Below, in pieces: positions 37,282 to 45,938 of a stretch of DNA of 64,000 nucleotides. The notes beneath the pieces were generated by a model. That model saw nothing but the letters and a program-made list of their open reading frames with translations. It was not told the origin of the DNA and ran no database searches. Each line of letters opens with the position of its first letter. Positions within the stretch are counted from its first letter, which is position 1. A program made the position numbers and the translations under genes. The stretch comes from Alphaproteobacteria bacterium MarineAlpha5_Bin9. GTDB taxonomy: Bacteria > Pseudomonadota > Alphaproteobacteria > HIMB59 > GCA-002718135. The DNA lies in contig PTKV01000002.1 in the NCBI GenBank assembly GCA_002937895.1, positions 46,902 to 110,901 on the forward strand, read 5' to 3'.

Positions 37282-37511
37282 GGTTTTTGTTATCTATGTA
37301 AAAAGTTATTCTTTATTATGTATATGTCTTTTATTAGAATTGCTTTTGTTTTCTGTTTATTTTTTGTGGCAAAAAAATTCAATTATTTCATATAAAAAAT
37401 CAAATTATTAAGGTTTTTAGCCAGATGTTTATAAAGTTATTCAAATACAAAAAATGTTAACTTTTATGGTAAAATTTAAGAATTAAACCAATTCAGAGGC
37501 CCAACTACATC

Positions 37512-37554
37512 AAATATTAAATATATTTAAATAAATATATTTAAAATATATTTT
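37512..37554. repeat. 43-bp pure A/T segment with tandem palindromic repeats (possible DNA unwinding element)
   Basis: No G or C occurs across these 43 bases. It holds AAATATATTTAAA twice (37519-37531 and 37533-37545, 14-bp period) and a third copy of the self-complementary core AAATATATTT at 37544-37553. Repeated AT-rich units beside DnaA boxes are characteristic of origin unwinding elements. The rho -35 box begins at its last two bases. Confidence 0.5.
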
Positions 37555-37579
37555 GACATTTGTGATAAAAATTTATAAT
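37553..37579 (+). promoter_or_regulatory. Candidate sigma-70 promoter for rho
   Basis: TTGACA (37553-37558) and TATAAT (37574-37579) both match consensus exactly, with a 15-base spacer that is two shorter than optimal. The predicted start near 37586 gives a leader of about 20 bases and no clear Shine-Dalgarno before the ATG at 37606. Confidence 0.6.
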
Positions 37580-37605
37580 TACAAACTTCCTCAACAATAA
37601 TTTCC

Positions 37606-38862
37606 ATGAATTTAAAAGATTTAAAAAAAAAGGATCCTGAAGATTTAATTAAAGAAGCTGAAAAGCTTAAAATAGAAAGTCCTTCTTCATATAGAAAACA
37701 GGATTTGATGTTTGCAATTTTAAAAAAAATTGCTCAGGATGGATCATCTATTAATGGTGGCGGGGTTATTGAAATAATGCAAGATGGTTTTGGTTTTTTA
37801 AGATCTTCACAATCTAACTATTTACCAGGACCAGATGATATATATGTTAGTCCCAGTCAAATTAAAAAGTTTAGTCTAAGAACGGGTGATAGTGTAGAAG
37901 GAGAAATAAGAGCACCAAAAAATAATGAAAGGTATTTTGCACTAATTAAAATTAATACAATAAATAATGATAATCCAGACGGGATAAGAAATAGAATAAA
38001 TTTTGAAGATTTAACTCCTTTGTATCCTGAGTCTAGATTTATTTTAGAACAAGATAAGCCCACCCCAGATCTAACTGAAAGAATTATAGATATTGTTGCG
38101 CCTTTGGGAAAAGGACAAAGACAATTAATAGTTGCTCAACCCTTTACTGGAAAAACAATAATAATGCAAAAAATTGCAAATGCTATTACTCAAAACAATC
38201 CTGATACAAAATTAATAGTTTTGTTAATTGACGAAAGACCCGAAGAGGTTACTGACATGGCTAGATCTGTCAAAGGAGAGGTCATAAGCTCTACATTTGA
38301 TGAACCAGCATCAAGACATGTTCAAGTAGCAGAAATGGTTATAGAAAAAGCAAAAAGATTAGTTGAACATAAAAACGATGTTGTAATACTTTTAGATTCA
38401 ATTACAAGGCTTGGTAGAGCATATAATACAGTTGTTCCTTCAAGCGGGAAGGTTCTTACAGGAGGCGTTGATGCCAACGCTCTTCAAAGACCTAAAAGGT
38501 TTTTTGGGGCCGCGAGGAATGTTGAAAAAGGGGGTTCTCTTACAATTATTTCAACAGCCCTGATAGACACCGGGAGCAGAATGGATGAAGTAATTTTTGA
38601 AGAATTTAAAGGAACAGGAAATAGCGAGATATGTTTAGATAGAAAACTAAGTCAAAAAAGAACCTATCCCGCAATAGACATTGGAAAATCTGGAACAAGA
38701 AAAGAGGAACTATTATTAGAAAAAGACGATCTTTCGAGAATATTTATTCTAAGAAAAATATTAGCCCCAATGGGCACAACAGAAGCAATGGAATTTTTGC
38801 TTGATAAAATGCAGCCAACAAAAAACAATCAAGACTTTTTTCAAAGTATGGGCACAAAATAA
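37606..38862 (+). CDS. rho: Transcription termination factor Rho
   Basis: Hexameric RNA helicase that ends transcription at rut sites. 418 residues: N-terminal helical part, the RNA-binding cold-shock-like domain ([26 protein letters not shown]), Walker [11 protein letters not shown], Walker [18 protein letters not shown] loop and R loop region, and [12 protein letters not shown]. In a genome where convergent genes share stop codons and intrinsic terminators are scarce, Rho is probably central. The stop abuts the convergent qor stop with no spacer. Confidence 0.98.
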   Translation: MNLKDLKKKDPEDLIKEAEKLKIESPSSYRKQDLMFAILKKIAQDGSSINGGGVIEIMQDGFGFLRSSQSNYLPGPDDIYVSPSQIKKFSLRTGDSVEGEIRAPKNNERYFALIKINTINNDNPDGIRNRINFEDLTPLYPESRFILEQDKPTPDLTERIIDIVAPLGKGQRQLIVAQPFTGKTIIMQKIANAITQNNPDTKLIVLLIDERPEEVTDMARSVKGEVISSTFDEPASRHVQVAEMVIEKAKRLVEHKNDVVILLDSITRLGRAYNTVVPSSGKVLTGGVDANALQRPKRFFGAARNVEKGGSLTIISTALIDTGSRMDEVIFEEFKGTGNSEICLDRKLSQKRTYPAIDIGKSGTRKEELLLEKDDLSRIFILRKILAPMGTTEAMEFLLDKMQPTKNNQDFFQSMGTK

Positions 38863-39843
38863 TCAAGGTTTTATTATAAGAGATCCAAAAGTTTTTCTAG
38901 ACTCCAAATCTTTGTGGACCCTTGTTGCATCTAATAAACTGTATCTTTGTGATATAAGTGTTTGAATTTTCTTTTCTAAAATCATTCTAAATAGCGTGTC
39001 CGAACTTTTTTCTAGTTCTTCCCTGCTTTCATTATAAACCATCAAACTAGGCCTTGTAAAAAAAAGGTTTTTTGGATGAAACGACTTAAAAAGATCTGTA
39101 ACGGGCGTCATTCCAGAGGCATTACCAAAGGAAACAAACAAACCCCTTTTTGATAGACAGTCTATAGATATATCAAACGTATCTTTTCCAACACCATCAT
39201 AAACTACAGCAACCCCTTTGCCATCAGTTTTTTCCATTACACTTTTAACAACATCTTCCTTTGTGTAGTTTATAACATGTGAGCAACCGTTTTTTTTTGC
39301 AACCTCTTCTTTTTCCTCATTACCAACTGTGCCTATTAATTTACAACCTATAGATCGCGCCCACTGACACGCAATTAAACCAACGCCCCCAGCTGCTGCA
39401 TGAAACAAAACCGTATCACCAGGTTTAATTTTATAAGTTCTATTAAACAAATATTCAACGGTCATACCCTTTAACAAAATTGAAGCAGCATCATCACTTG
39501 ATATTTCTTTAGGAATTAAGAACGCTTTTTCTTCTGGAAAGTCTCTAACCTCTGAATAGGCCCCTAAAGGAGGCGCGCAGTATCCAACCCTATCCCCAAC
39601 CCTAAACCTTTTAACCTTGTTTCCAACCATAACAACCTCGCCAACCGCCTCTAAACCAGGCGTTATTGGAAGTTTGGCAGGATATAGCCCTGAGCGATGA
39701 TAGGTATCAATAAAGTTTACCCCTATAGAAAGGTGTTTAATTCTAATCTCGTGTGGACGAAGCATGTTTTCATTTAAAGTATACTCAACAACCTTTAAAA
39801 CTTCTGGCGCACCTACTTGGTTTATAACAATTTTTTTATACAT
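38863..39843 (-). CDS. qor: NADPH:quinone oxidoreductase (zeta-crystallin/Qor family)
   Basis: Zinc-free medium-chain dehydrogenase, 326 residues. GVNFIDTYHRSGLYPAKLP, the VGDRVGYCAPP strand, NADPH-binding AAAGGVGLIACQWA and GNASGMTPV are typical of Qor. It and selO are inserted on the reverse strand between rho and mnmE, interrupting what is usually a co-directional origin-proximal block. Substrate may be quinones or other enones. Confidence 0.92.
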   Translation of the reverse strand: MYKKIVINQVGAPEVLKVVEYTLNENMLRPHEIRIKHLSIGVNFIDTYHRSGLYPAKLPITPGLEAVGEVVMVGNKVKRFRVGDRVGYCAPPLGAYSEVRDFPEEKAFLIPKEISSDDAASILLKGMTVEYLFNRTYKIKPGDTVLFHAAAGGVGLIACQWARSIGCKLIGTVGNEEKEEVAKKNGCSHVINYTKEDVVKSVMEKTDGKGVAVVYDGVGKDTFDISIDCLSKRGLFVSFGNASGMTPVTDLFKSFHPKNLFFTRPSLMVYNESREELEKSSDTLFRMILEKKIQTLISQRYSLLDATRVHKDLESRKTFGSLIIKP

Positions 39844-39873
39844 GTTTTTGATTTTTACCTTATATAGGTTTAA

Positions 39874-41367
39874 TTAGGTTCCACAAAATGTTTTATATTT
39901 ATTATCAAAACCAACTGGAACGGAGCAATATTCTTCTAACCCCTTTTTGTGTTCATAAGGTTTTTTTAAATATATTAAAAATTTTTTTAAAGGAGAATAA
40001 TCCTGGTGGTTAATAGCGCTTAGAAGCACTTCTTCAACCTTATTGTTTCTTGGAATTATATATGGGTTGGTTTTCTTCATAAGCTCAAAAGCATGCTCAA
40101 TATTTTTATATTCTTTTTTAACACGACTTAACCACTCTTGCGCCCATTTAAACAGAGAGGGGTTTTTTAGATTTTGATTATTAATATTATACAAATCAGT
40201 AAACGTGTTTGTATAATCTAATTTTTCTTTATCCATAATTTCAAGCAACTTTTTTAACAACCCCAGGTCGCCCTCTTTGTTGTTTTGAATCCCAATTTTT
40301 TTAAGCATCATTGCCCCCCATTTTTTAGAGAATTTTTTTGAAAAACAATCTAATTTTTTTTGTGCAGCCAAAGCTGATTTTTTGGGATCAGGATTAATTA
40401 TTGGCAATAATGACTCGGCGAACTTAATCATGTTCCAATATGTAACTGTTGGTTGGTTTCCAAAAGAATATCTCCCATTTAAATCTATAGAACTAAAAAC
40501 AGTTTTTGGGTTATAAGAGTTCATAAACGCGCAAGGGCCGTAGTCTATTGTTTCACCGGATACAGAAACATTGTCGGTATTCATAACCCCATGTACAAAC
40601 CCCACCCTCATCCACTCCACAACCAAGTCTATTTGTTTATCTATAACCAAACCCAAAACAGAAAGAGCCTTGTTTTCAGCAGAACTTAGCTCTGGGAAAT
40701 GTCTGTTTATTGTGTAGTTTAAAAGCCTCTCTAAACCGTCAAAATTATTTATTGCTGCCAAGTATTCAAACGTTCCTACTCTTATATGACTTGAACTAAC
40801 CCTTGTTAATATAGCCCCCTGATGCTCAGATTCTCTATATATTTTTTGACCCGTTGAAGTCACTGCCAAACTTCTTGAGGTGGAAATGTTTAAACTATCC
40901 ATTGCTTCACTAATTATATATTCTCTTAAAACAGGACCAAGGCCCGCCCTGCCATCACCTTGTCTTGAGTAAGGAGTTTTTCCCGCGCCCTTAAGTTGTA
41001 TATCAAACCTTGTGTTTTTTTTTGTTACATGTTCCCCAACCAGAGTAGCACGACCATCGCCCAAAATGGAGAAATGACCAAACTGATGTCCTGCATAGGC
41101 TTGTGATATAAACTCAGATCCTTTTAAGTGATGATTTCCAGAGAAAATAGACGCCAAGTATTCACTTGAGACACCACTAAAGGAAAGATCTAAATCACTT
41201 GCCAATTCATTGTTTAAAAGCACAAGAGCAGGGTTTTTAGACTTTGTTGGAGGCGCCACTGAAAAAAACTCGTCTCCTAGTGATAAATATGTGTTATCAA
41301 AATTCCAACCCATCCCAGGACTATCTGAAAGTAATGGACTTGTTTCTATGTTATGTTTATTTCCCAT
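39874..41367 (-). CDS. selO: SelO/YdiU protein adenylyltransferase (pseudokinase fold)
   Basis: AMPylates protein Ser/Thr/Tyr residues, linked to oxidative-stress responses in characterised members. 497 residues: AYAGHQFGHFSILGDGRA, the QLKGAGKTPYSRQGDGRA core with the ATP-binding Lys and Arg, SHIRVGTFEYLA, GVMNTDNVSVSGETIDYGP containing the metal-binding Asn and Asp, and the C-terminal KTFCGT redox-type Cys (the position of Sec in eukaryotic SelO). No selenocysteine is implied. Start lies 12 bp from the divergent mnmE start. Confidence 0.94.
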   Translation of the reverse strand: MGNKHNIETSPLLSDSPGMGWNFDNTYLSLGDEFFSVAPPTKSKNPALVLLNNELASDLDLSFSGVSSEYLASIFSGNHHLKGSEFISQAYAGHQFGHFSILGDGRATLVGEHVTKKNTRFDIQLKGAGKTPYSRQGDGRAGLGPVLREYIISEAMDSLNISTSRSLAVTSTGQKIYRESEHQGAILTRVSSSHIRVGTFEYLAAINNFDGLERLLNYTINRHFPELSSAENKALSVLGLVIDKQIDLVVEWMRVGFVHGVMNTDNVSVSGETIDYGPCAFMNSYNPKTVFSSIDLNGRYSFGNQPTVTYWNMIKFAESLLPIINPDPKKSALAAQKKLDCFSKKFSKKWGAMMLKKIGIQNNKEGDLGLLKKLLEIMDKEKLDYTNTFTDLYNINNQNLKNPSLFKWAQEWLSRVKKEYKNIEHAFELMKKTNPYIIPRNNKVEEVLLSAINHQDYSPLKKFLIYLKKPYEHKKGLEEYCSVPVGFDNKYKTFCGT

Positions 41368-41379
41368 AATTAATTAAAA

Positions 41380-42684
41380 ATGAAATCGTTTAAAGATACA
41401 ATTTTTGCACTATCTACTGCAAGCGGAAAATCTGCAATAGCTGTTGTGCGTGTGTCAGGACCAAACGCTGAGAAAACACTCAAAAAAATATCAACCAGAA
41501 GAATTTTTAAACAAAACATCTCATATAAAAATACAATTTTAGATAAAAAAAACAAAGAAATAGACAGCACTATAACAGTTTTTTACAAGTCGCCCAAATC
41601 TTATACTGGCGAAGATATGTTTGAAATAAGTTTGCATGGTAGCCAGGCAGTAATAGAAAAAACTCTAAACAGGTTAGGTGAGTTTAAAAACCACAGAATG
41701 GCAGGCCCTGGTGAGTTTACAAAAAGAGCATTTGAAAACAACAAACTTGATTTGACCCAAGTTGAAGCAATAGCAGATCTAATTAGTGCAGAAACAGAAG
41801 AACAAAGAAAGCAGGCAATAAACCACCTAAATGGAGCCATGAGTAAGAAAATTAACAAATGGGCAAAAAATATAAAAAAAATACTAGCAAATCTAGAGGC
41901 CGCCATAGATTTTGTAGAAGAAGAAATCCCCAAAAACCTTATAGAAAGCACAAAAGAACAAATAGAGAACTTAATTAATGAAATTTATAAATTTTTGGAT
42001 GACGATGGTGTTGGTGAGAAAATTAGATCTGGCTTTATTGTGTCTATCATAGGATCTCCTAATTCAGGAAAATCTAGCTTTATAAACAATATTGCTAAAA
42101 GAGACATATCAATAGTTACTAATATGCCCGGAACCACCAGGGATGTAATTGAGCTTTATACCGATTTTCTTGGTTTTCCAGTCAAATTTTATGACACAGC
42201 CGGCATTAGAAACTCTAAAAATTTGATTGAGCAAATTGGAATCAAAAAGACATTAACCCTTTCTTCTGTTTCGGATGTTAATCTTGTTTTCATTAATAAA
42301 CTAAGTGAAATTAAAGAATATAAAAACATTAAAAACAAAATTATAATCAAGTCTAAAAATGACATATATAAAGGCAAATACAAAAACATTAATCATAGTA
42401 TATCTTCTAAAACGGGAAAGGGAGTATCAAAAATGTTAAAATCTATAAGTAAAAAGATAATTAGAAAAGGCCTTGGTCATAACGAAGGTGTTTCACGTGA
42501 AAGACATCGCATTATACTAAAAAAAACACTATATCACCTTGAAAAATCTAAAAACTCAGTAAATATTGATATTTTTGCTGAGGAAATAAGGCTTTCTCTT
42601 AGAGAGGTTTCTAAAATTACTGGAAAAGTTGATATTGAAGAAATATTAGGTATAATATTCAATGATTTTTGTATTGGAAAGTAG
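41380..42684 (+). CDS. mnmE: tRNA modification GTPase MnmE (TrmE)
   Basis: With MnmG installs cmnm5U34 in tRNA. 434 residues: N-terminal THF-binding domain (FALSTASGKSAIAVVRVSG; YTGEDMFEISLHGS), helical domain, G domain with G1 GSPNSGKSSF, G2 GTTRDVIE, G3 DTAGIR, and C-terminal FCIGK with the conserved Cys. The G4 element is divergent (KSKND rather than NKxD). A parS-like sequence is embedded at 42489-42504 in the coding region, and a second covers the stop codon. Confidence 0.97.
   Translation: MKSFKDTIFALSTASGKSAIAVVRVSGPNAEKTLKKISTRRIFKQNISYKNTILDKKNKEIDSTITVFYKSPKSYTGEDMFEISLHGSQAVIEKTLNRLGEFKNHRMAGPGEFTKRAFENNKLDLTQVEAIADLISAETEEQRKQAINHLNGAMSKKINKWAKNIKKILANLEAAIDFVEEEIPKNLIESTKEQIENLINEIYKFLDDDGVGEKIRSGFIVSIIGSPNSGKSSFINNIAKRDISIVTNMPGTTRDVIELYTDFLGFPVKFYDTAGIRNSKNLIEQIGIKKTLTLSSVSDVNLVFINKLSEIKEYKNIKNKIIIKSKNDIYKGKYKNINHSISSKTGKGVSKMLKSISKKIIRKGLGHNEGVSRERHRIILKKTLYHLEKSKNSVNIDIFAEEIRLSLREVSKITGKVDIEEILGIIFNDFCIGK
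42489..42504. other. parS: parS-like centromere site 1 (inside mnmE)
   Basis: TGTTTCACGTGAAAGA matches the ParB-binding consensus TGTTNCACGTGAAACA at 15 of 16 positions, with the 12-bp core TTTCACGTGAAA perfectly palindromic. It encodes VSRER in mnmE. About 5 kb from the origin candidate and 3.4 kb from parB. Confidence 0.88.
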
Positions 42685-42698
42685 TTTCACGTGAAAAA
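42683..42698. other. parS: parS-like centromere site 2 (mnmE/mnmG junction)
   Basis: AGTTTCACGTGAAAAA matches the parS consensus at 14 of 16 positions, again with a perfect 12-bp core. The site spans the last two bases of the mnmE stop TAG and the GTG start of mnmG (42691-42693), which is the GTG of CACGTG. It is 194 bp from site 1. Confidence 0.85.
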
Positions 42699-44568
42699 AA
42701 GAACATCATATGACGTTATTGTTATAGGGGGCGGTCATGCAGGAACAGAGGCGTGCTCTGCTGCAGCAAGAATGGGCGCTAAAACATTATTAATTACCCA
42801 TGATATTACAAAAATTGGAGAAATGTCATGCAACCCATCAATCGGAGGCCTTGGGAAGGGGCACCTTGTTAGAGAAATTGATGCATTAGATGGGGTTATG
42901 GGAAGGGCAATTGATTATGCTGGAATACAATTTAGAATGCTCAACTCAAGTAAGGGCAGCGCAGTAAGGGGCCCAAGATCTCAAGCTGACAGATATCTAT
43001 ATAAGAAGTTTATTCAAAAAACACTTAATAATCAAAGAAATCTAGAAATTCTTCAAGAAAGTGTTGATGGGCTAATAATTAACGATGAAAAAATCCACGG
43101 GGTCAGTTTAAGTTCAGGTGAAAGGCTTTTGTCAAAATCAGTAGTTTTAACCACAGGAACCTTCCTAAGAGGCATGATTAAGATTGGAAACGAATCAATT
43201 CCAGCAGGAAGAATTGGAGATAAACCATCAGTCAAACTAGCTAAAACAATCGAGTCACTAAAGTTTTCAATAGGCAGACTTAAGACGGGAACGCCAGCAA
43301 GAATTGATAAAAAATCTATTAATTTCAATAATTTAGAGGAGCAACTTCCTGATAAAACTCCTACACCTTTCTCATTTATCAACAGTGTTATCCACAGAGA
43401 ACAGATATCTTGTTATATTACGCACACCAATAAGAAAACCCATAAAATTATCAATGACAACTTAAAACTTTCACCCATGTACTCAGGAAAGATTAATGCA
43501 ATGGGTGCTCGATACTGCCCATCAATTGAAGATAAGGTTGTTAAGTTTTACAATAAGAATTCACACCAAGTTTTTTTGGAACCAGAAGGATTAAAATCAG
43601 AGGTAGTTTACCCCAATGGCATTTCAACATCTTTACCAGAAAACATACAAAAAGAATTTATTTCATCTATTAATGGATTAGAAAATGCTAAAATACTAAA
43701 ACCCGGATATGCTATTGAATATGACTATATTAACCCCCAACAACTAACCCATAATTTACAAACAAAAAAGATAGGCAATTTATTTCTTGCAGGACAAATA
43801 AACGGAACTACTGGGTATGAAGAAGCTGCAGCTCAAGGTTTAATTGCTGGAATTAATGCAGCTATTAACAACTGTAAAAACCATAAAAACTTTATCTTGA
43901 ACAGGTCTGACGCATATATAGGAGTGCTTATAGATGATTTGGTTACAAAGGGGACATCAGAGCCCTACAGAATGTTTACATCAAGATCTGAATATAGATT
44001 GACATTAAGGGCCGACAATGCAGACCAGAGGCTTACACCTCTAGGTGTTCAAATTGGTTGTGTATCAACCAATAGAAATAAAATTTTTTTGAAAAAACTG
44101 CAATCATTAAAAAAAGATTTTAACAATGTTCGTGAACTATCAATTACCCCTACAAAGTTAAAAGAAAAAGGAATTAAGATAAAACTTGATGGAAAAAGAA
44201 GAACAGCATACAACCTTCTTTCTTATAAAGACTACAATTTTGAAACTATTGTTAAAATATGGCCTGAACTAAACCACGTAAGTCTGGACAACAGACATCT
44301 GATTGAAACTGAATCTAAATATGAATCTTATCTATTAAGACAAAAAGAGGATATAAAAGATTACCAAAAAGATGAAAATCTTATTCTACCTAAAAACATT
44401 AATTATTCTACTATAGCCAGCCTTTCCAATGAAGTTGTTGAAAAACTAAACAAAGTTAGACCCCCAACACTATCAGCAGCATCAAGAATTTCAGGAATTA
44501 CTCCTGCGGCCTTAATAACACTTTTAAGATATGTAAAAAAATCAAAAAATTACAAGGTTGTTGTTTAA
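42691..44568 (+). CDS. mnmG: tRNA uridine-5-carboxymethylaminomethyl modification enzyme MnmG (GidA)
   Basis: FAD-dependent partner of MnmE. 625 residues: dinucleotide loop VIGGGHAGTEAC, CNPSIGGLGKGHLVREIDA, PGYAIEYDYINP, LFLAGQINGTTGYEEAAAQG and a C-terminal helical MnmE/tRNA-binding region. The GTG start lies in a parS-like palindrome, so ParB binding would occlude the initiation region in DNA. The stop abuts the rsmG start. Confidence 0.97.
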   Translation: MKKRTSYDVIVIGGGHAGTEACSAAARMGAKTLLITHDITKIGEMSCNPSIGGLGKGHLVREIDALDGVMGRAIDYAGIQFRMLNSSKGSAVRGPRSQADRYLYKKFIQKTLNNQRNLEILQESVDGLIINDEKIHGVSLSSGERLLSKSVVLTTGTFLRGMIKIGNESIPAGRIGDKPSVKLAKTIESLKFSIGRLKTGTPARIDKKSINFNNLEEQLPDKTPTPFSFINSVIHREQISCYITHTNKKTHKIINDNLKLSPMYSGKINAMGARYCPSIEDKVVKFYNKNSHQVFLEPEGLKSEVVYPNGISTSLPENIQKEFISSINGLENAKILKPGYAIEYDYINPQQLTHNLQTKKIGNLFLAGQINGTTGYEEAAAQGLIAGINAAINNCKNHKNFILNRSDAYIGVLIDDLVTKGTSEPYRMFTSRSEYRLTLRADNADQRLTPLGVQIGCVSTNRNKIFLKKLQSLKKDFNNVRELSITPTKLKEKGIKIKLDGKRRTAYNLLSYKDYNFETIVKIWPELNHVSLDNRHLIETESKYESYLLRQKEDIKDYQKDENLILPKNINYSTIASLSNEVVEKLNKVRPPTLSAASRISGITPAALITLLRYVKKSKNYKVVV

Positions 44569-45180
44569 TTGTTTTATAAAAAAAAAATAATCAATGATTT
44601 TAATCTAACAAAAAATCAAATATTCAAAATTGAAGATTTTATCAATGAAGCACGCTCCTACAACTCCCATACAAATATTGTTGGACCCTCAACACTTCAT
44701 AATCCTTGGAAAAGCCATGTATTAGATAGTATACAGCTGCATAATTTGTTTAAAAATAAATCATCGTCAATTTTAGACATGGGAACTGGTGCTGGTTTGC
44801 CAGGGATCATATTGTCAATATATGGTTATAACAAAGTGTCTTTAGTAGATTCAAATTCTAAAAAAATAAAATTTATCACGAGCGTATGCAAGAAATGCAA
44901 AATTAATGTTAAAATTTTTCACGAAAGAGTAGAAAAAATACCATTAAAAAAATATGATTTTGTCACTGCTAGGGCTTTAGCAAATTTAAACACCCTGTTT
45001 TTGTACTCTTTTAGGTTTTTAAAAAAAGAAACAAAACTTATTTTTTTAAAGGGATCATCTGTTTTTGACGAGATAAATATTGCAAAAAAATATTGGAAGT
45101 TTAACTATAATATAAAAAATAGCATTTCAGACAAAAGAGGAAAAATAATTATTGTTACAAGCTTAAATAAATATGACTAA
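44569..45180 (+). CDS. rsmG: 16S rRNA (guanine527-N7)-methyltransferase
   Basis: SAM-dependent methylation of G527. 203 residues with LDMGTGAGLPGIILSI (SAM loop), VDSNSKKIKFITSVC, and FVTARALANLNTLF. Uses a TTG start immediately after the mnmG stop; no better start upstream exists because that sequence belongs to mnmG. The stop overlaps the parA start by 8 bp, placing rsmG in the mnmE-mnmG-rsmG-parA-parB operon. Confidence 0.94.
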   Translation: MFYKKKIINDFNLTKNQIFKIEDFINEARSYNSHTNIVGPSTLHNPWKSHVLDSIQLHNLFKNKSSSILDMGTGAGLPGIILSIYGYNKVSLVDSNSKKIKFITSVCKKCKINVKIFHERVEKIPLKKYDFVTARALANLNTLFLYSFRFLKKETKLIFLKGSSVFDEINIAKKYWKFNYNIKNSISDKRGKIIIVTSLNKYD

Positions 45181-45931
45181 AATTATTTCTATAACAAATC
45201 AAAAAGGCGGCGTTGGCAAAACCACAACAACAATCAATCTTGCCACAGCAATGGTGGCAATTAATAAAAGGGCGTTAATAGTTGATGCGGACCCGCAGGG
45301 CAATGCAAGCACCGGAATTGGCATAAAAGAAGATGAAAGAAGCCCGTCTTTATATGATTTAATATCAAAAAACCTTTTTAAAGAGAGCGCAATAAAAAAA
45401 ACTCTGATTCCAAACTTAGATATAATTCCATCAACAATTGATCTTGCTGCTTCGGAAGTCGAGCTGGCAAATATAGAAAACAGGGAAGGCAGAATTAAAA
45501 ATATTTTAGATAAAATAATCGGATATGATTTTATTTTTATTGATTGTCCACCAGCGCTTGGATTATTAACAATTAATAGTCTTGTTGCATCAAACTCTGT
45601 AATAGTTCCATTACAATGCGAATTTTTTGCTTTAGAGGGGTTAAGCTCTTTGGTTAAAACTATTAATGCCATTCAAGATGGTTTTAATAAATCATTAGAA
45701 ATAGAAGGGGTTGTTTTAACAATGCACGACAAAAGAAACTCACTTAGTGATCTGGTTGAAAGGGATGTTAGAAATCACTTTGGTTCAAAAGTCTATAAAA
45801 CAATAATCCCAAGAAATGTTAGAATATCAGAGGCGCCAAGTCATGGAAAGCCAGCTCTTGTGTATGATATTTCATGTCTGGGATCAAAAGCTTATATTGA
45901 GCTTGCCAAAGAGGTTATTTTTAATCAATAA
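45173..45931 (+). CDS. parA: Chromosome partitioning ATPase ParA
   Basis: Walker-type ATPase that moves ParB-parS complexes during chromosome segregation. 252 residues: deviant Walker A NQKGGVGKTTTTINLATA (9-26), Walker A' ALIVDADPQGNAS, Walker B FIFIDCPPALGLL. No N-terminal HTH, so a chromosomal (type Ib-like) ParA. It overlaps rsmG and lies 7 bp before parB. Confidence 0.97.
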   Translation: MTKIISITNQKGGVGKTTTTINLATAMVAINKRALIVDADPQGNASTGIGIKEDERSPSLYDLISKNLFKESAIKKTLIPNLDIIPSTIDLAASEVELANIENREGRIKNILDKIIGYDFIFIDCPPALGLLTINSLVASNSVIVPLQCEFFALEGLSSLVKTINAIQDGFNKSLEIEGVVLTMHDKRNSLSDLVERDVRNHFGSKVYKTIIPRNVRISEAPSHGKPALVYDISCLGSKAYIELAKEVIFNQ

Positions 45932-45938
45932 TGAAACT

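Larger units (their letters stand above)
37180..37605. other. Candidate chromosomal replication origin (oriC)
   Basis: The only gene-free stretch above 300 bp, lying between divergent maf and rho. In Caulobacter the origin lies on the same synteny block (maf-aroE-coaE-dnaQ on one side, rho-mnmE-mnmG-rsmG-parAB beyond hemE on the other). Near-consensus DnaA boxes (TTATCCACA): TTATCAACA on the reverse strand 37197-37205 (8/9), TTATTCAAA 37437-37445 and TTATTCATA 37265-37273 (8/9 if base 5 is free). An exact IHF consensus, AATCAAATTATTA, is at 37398-37410. A 43-bp all-A/T run (37512-37554) could be the unwinding element. No perfect DnaA box, GANTC site or exact CtrA box (TTAA-N7-TTAA) was found. 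It also holds the rho promoter. Confidence 0.65.

Noticed and set aside
37285..37300. TTATCTATG as a further DnaA box in the origin candidate
   Set aside because: Three mismatches to TTATCCACA; not counted. TTTGCCACA on the reverse strand (37365-37373) was also left out at two mismatches.
39874..39900. Selenocysteine at the SelO C-terminus
   Set aside because: The C-terminal redox residue is an ordinary Cys codon in FCGT followed by the normal stop; no in-frame TGA readthrough is needed.
45199..45672. Open frame of 157 codons antisense to parA
   Set aside because: ParA is certain on the forward strand and the antisense product has no family signature.
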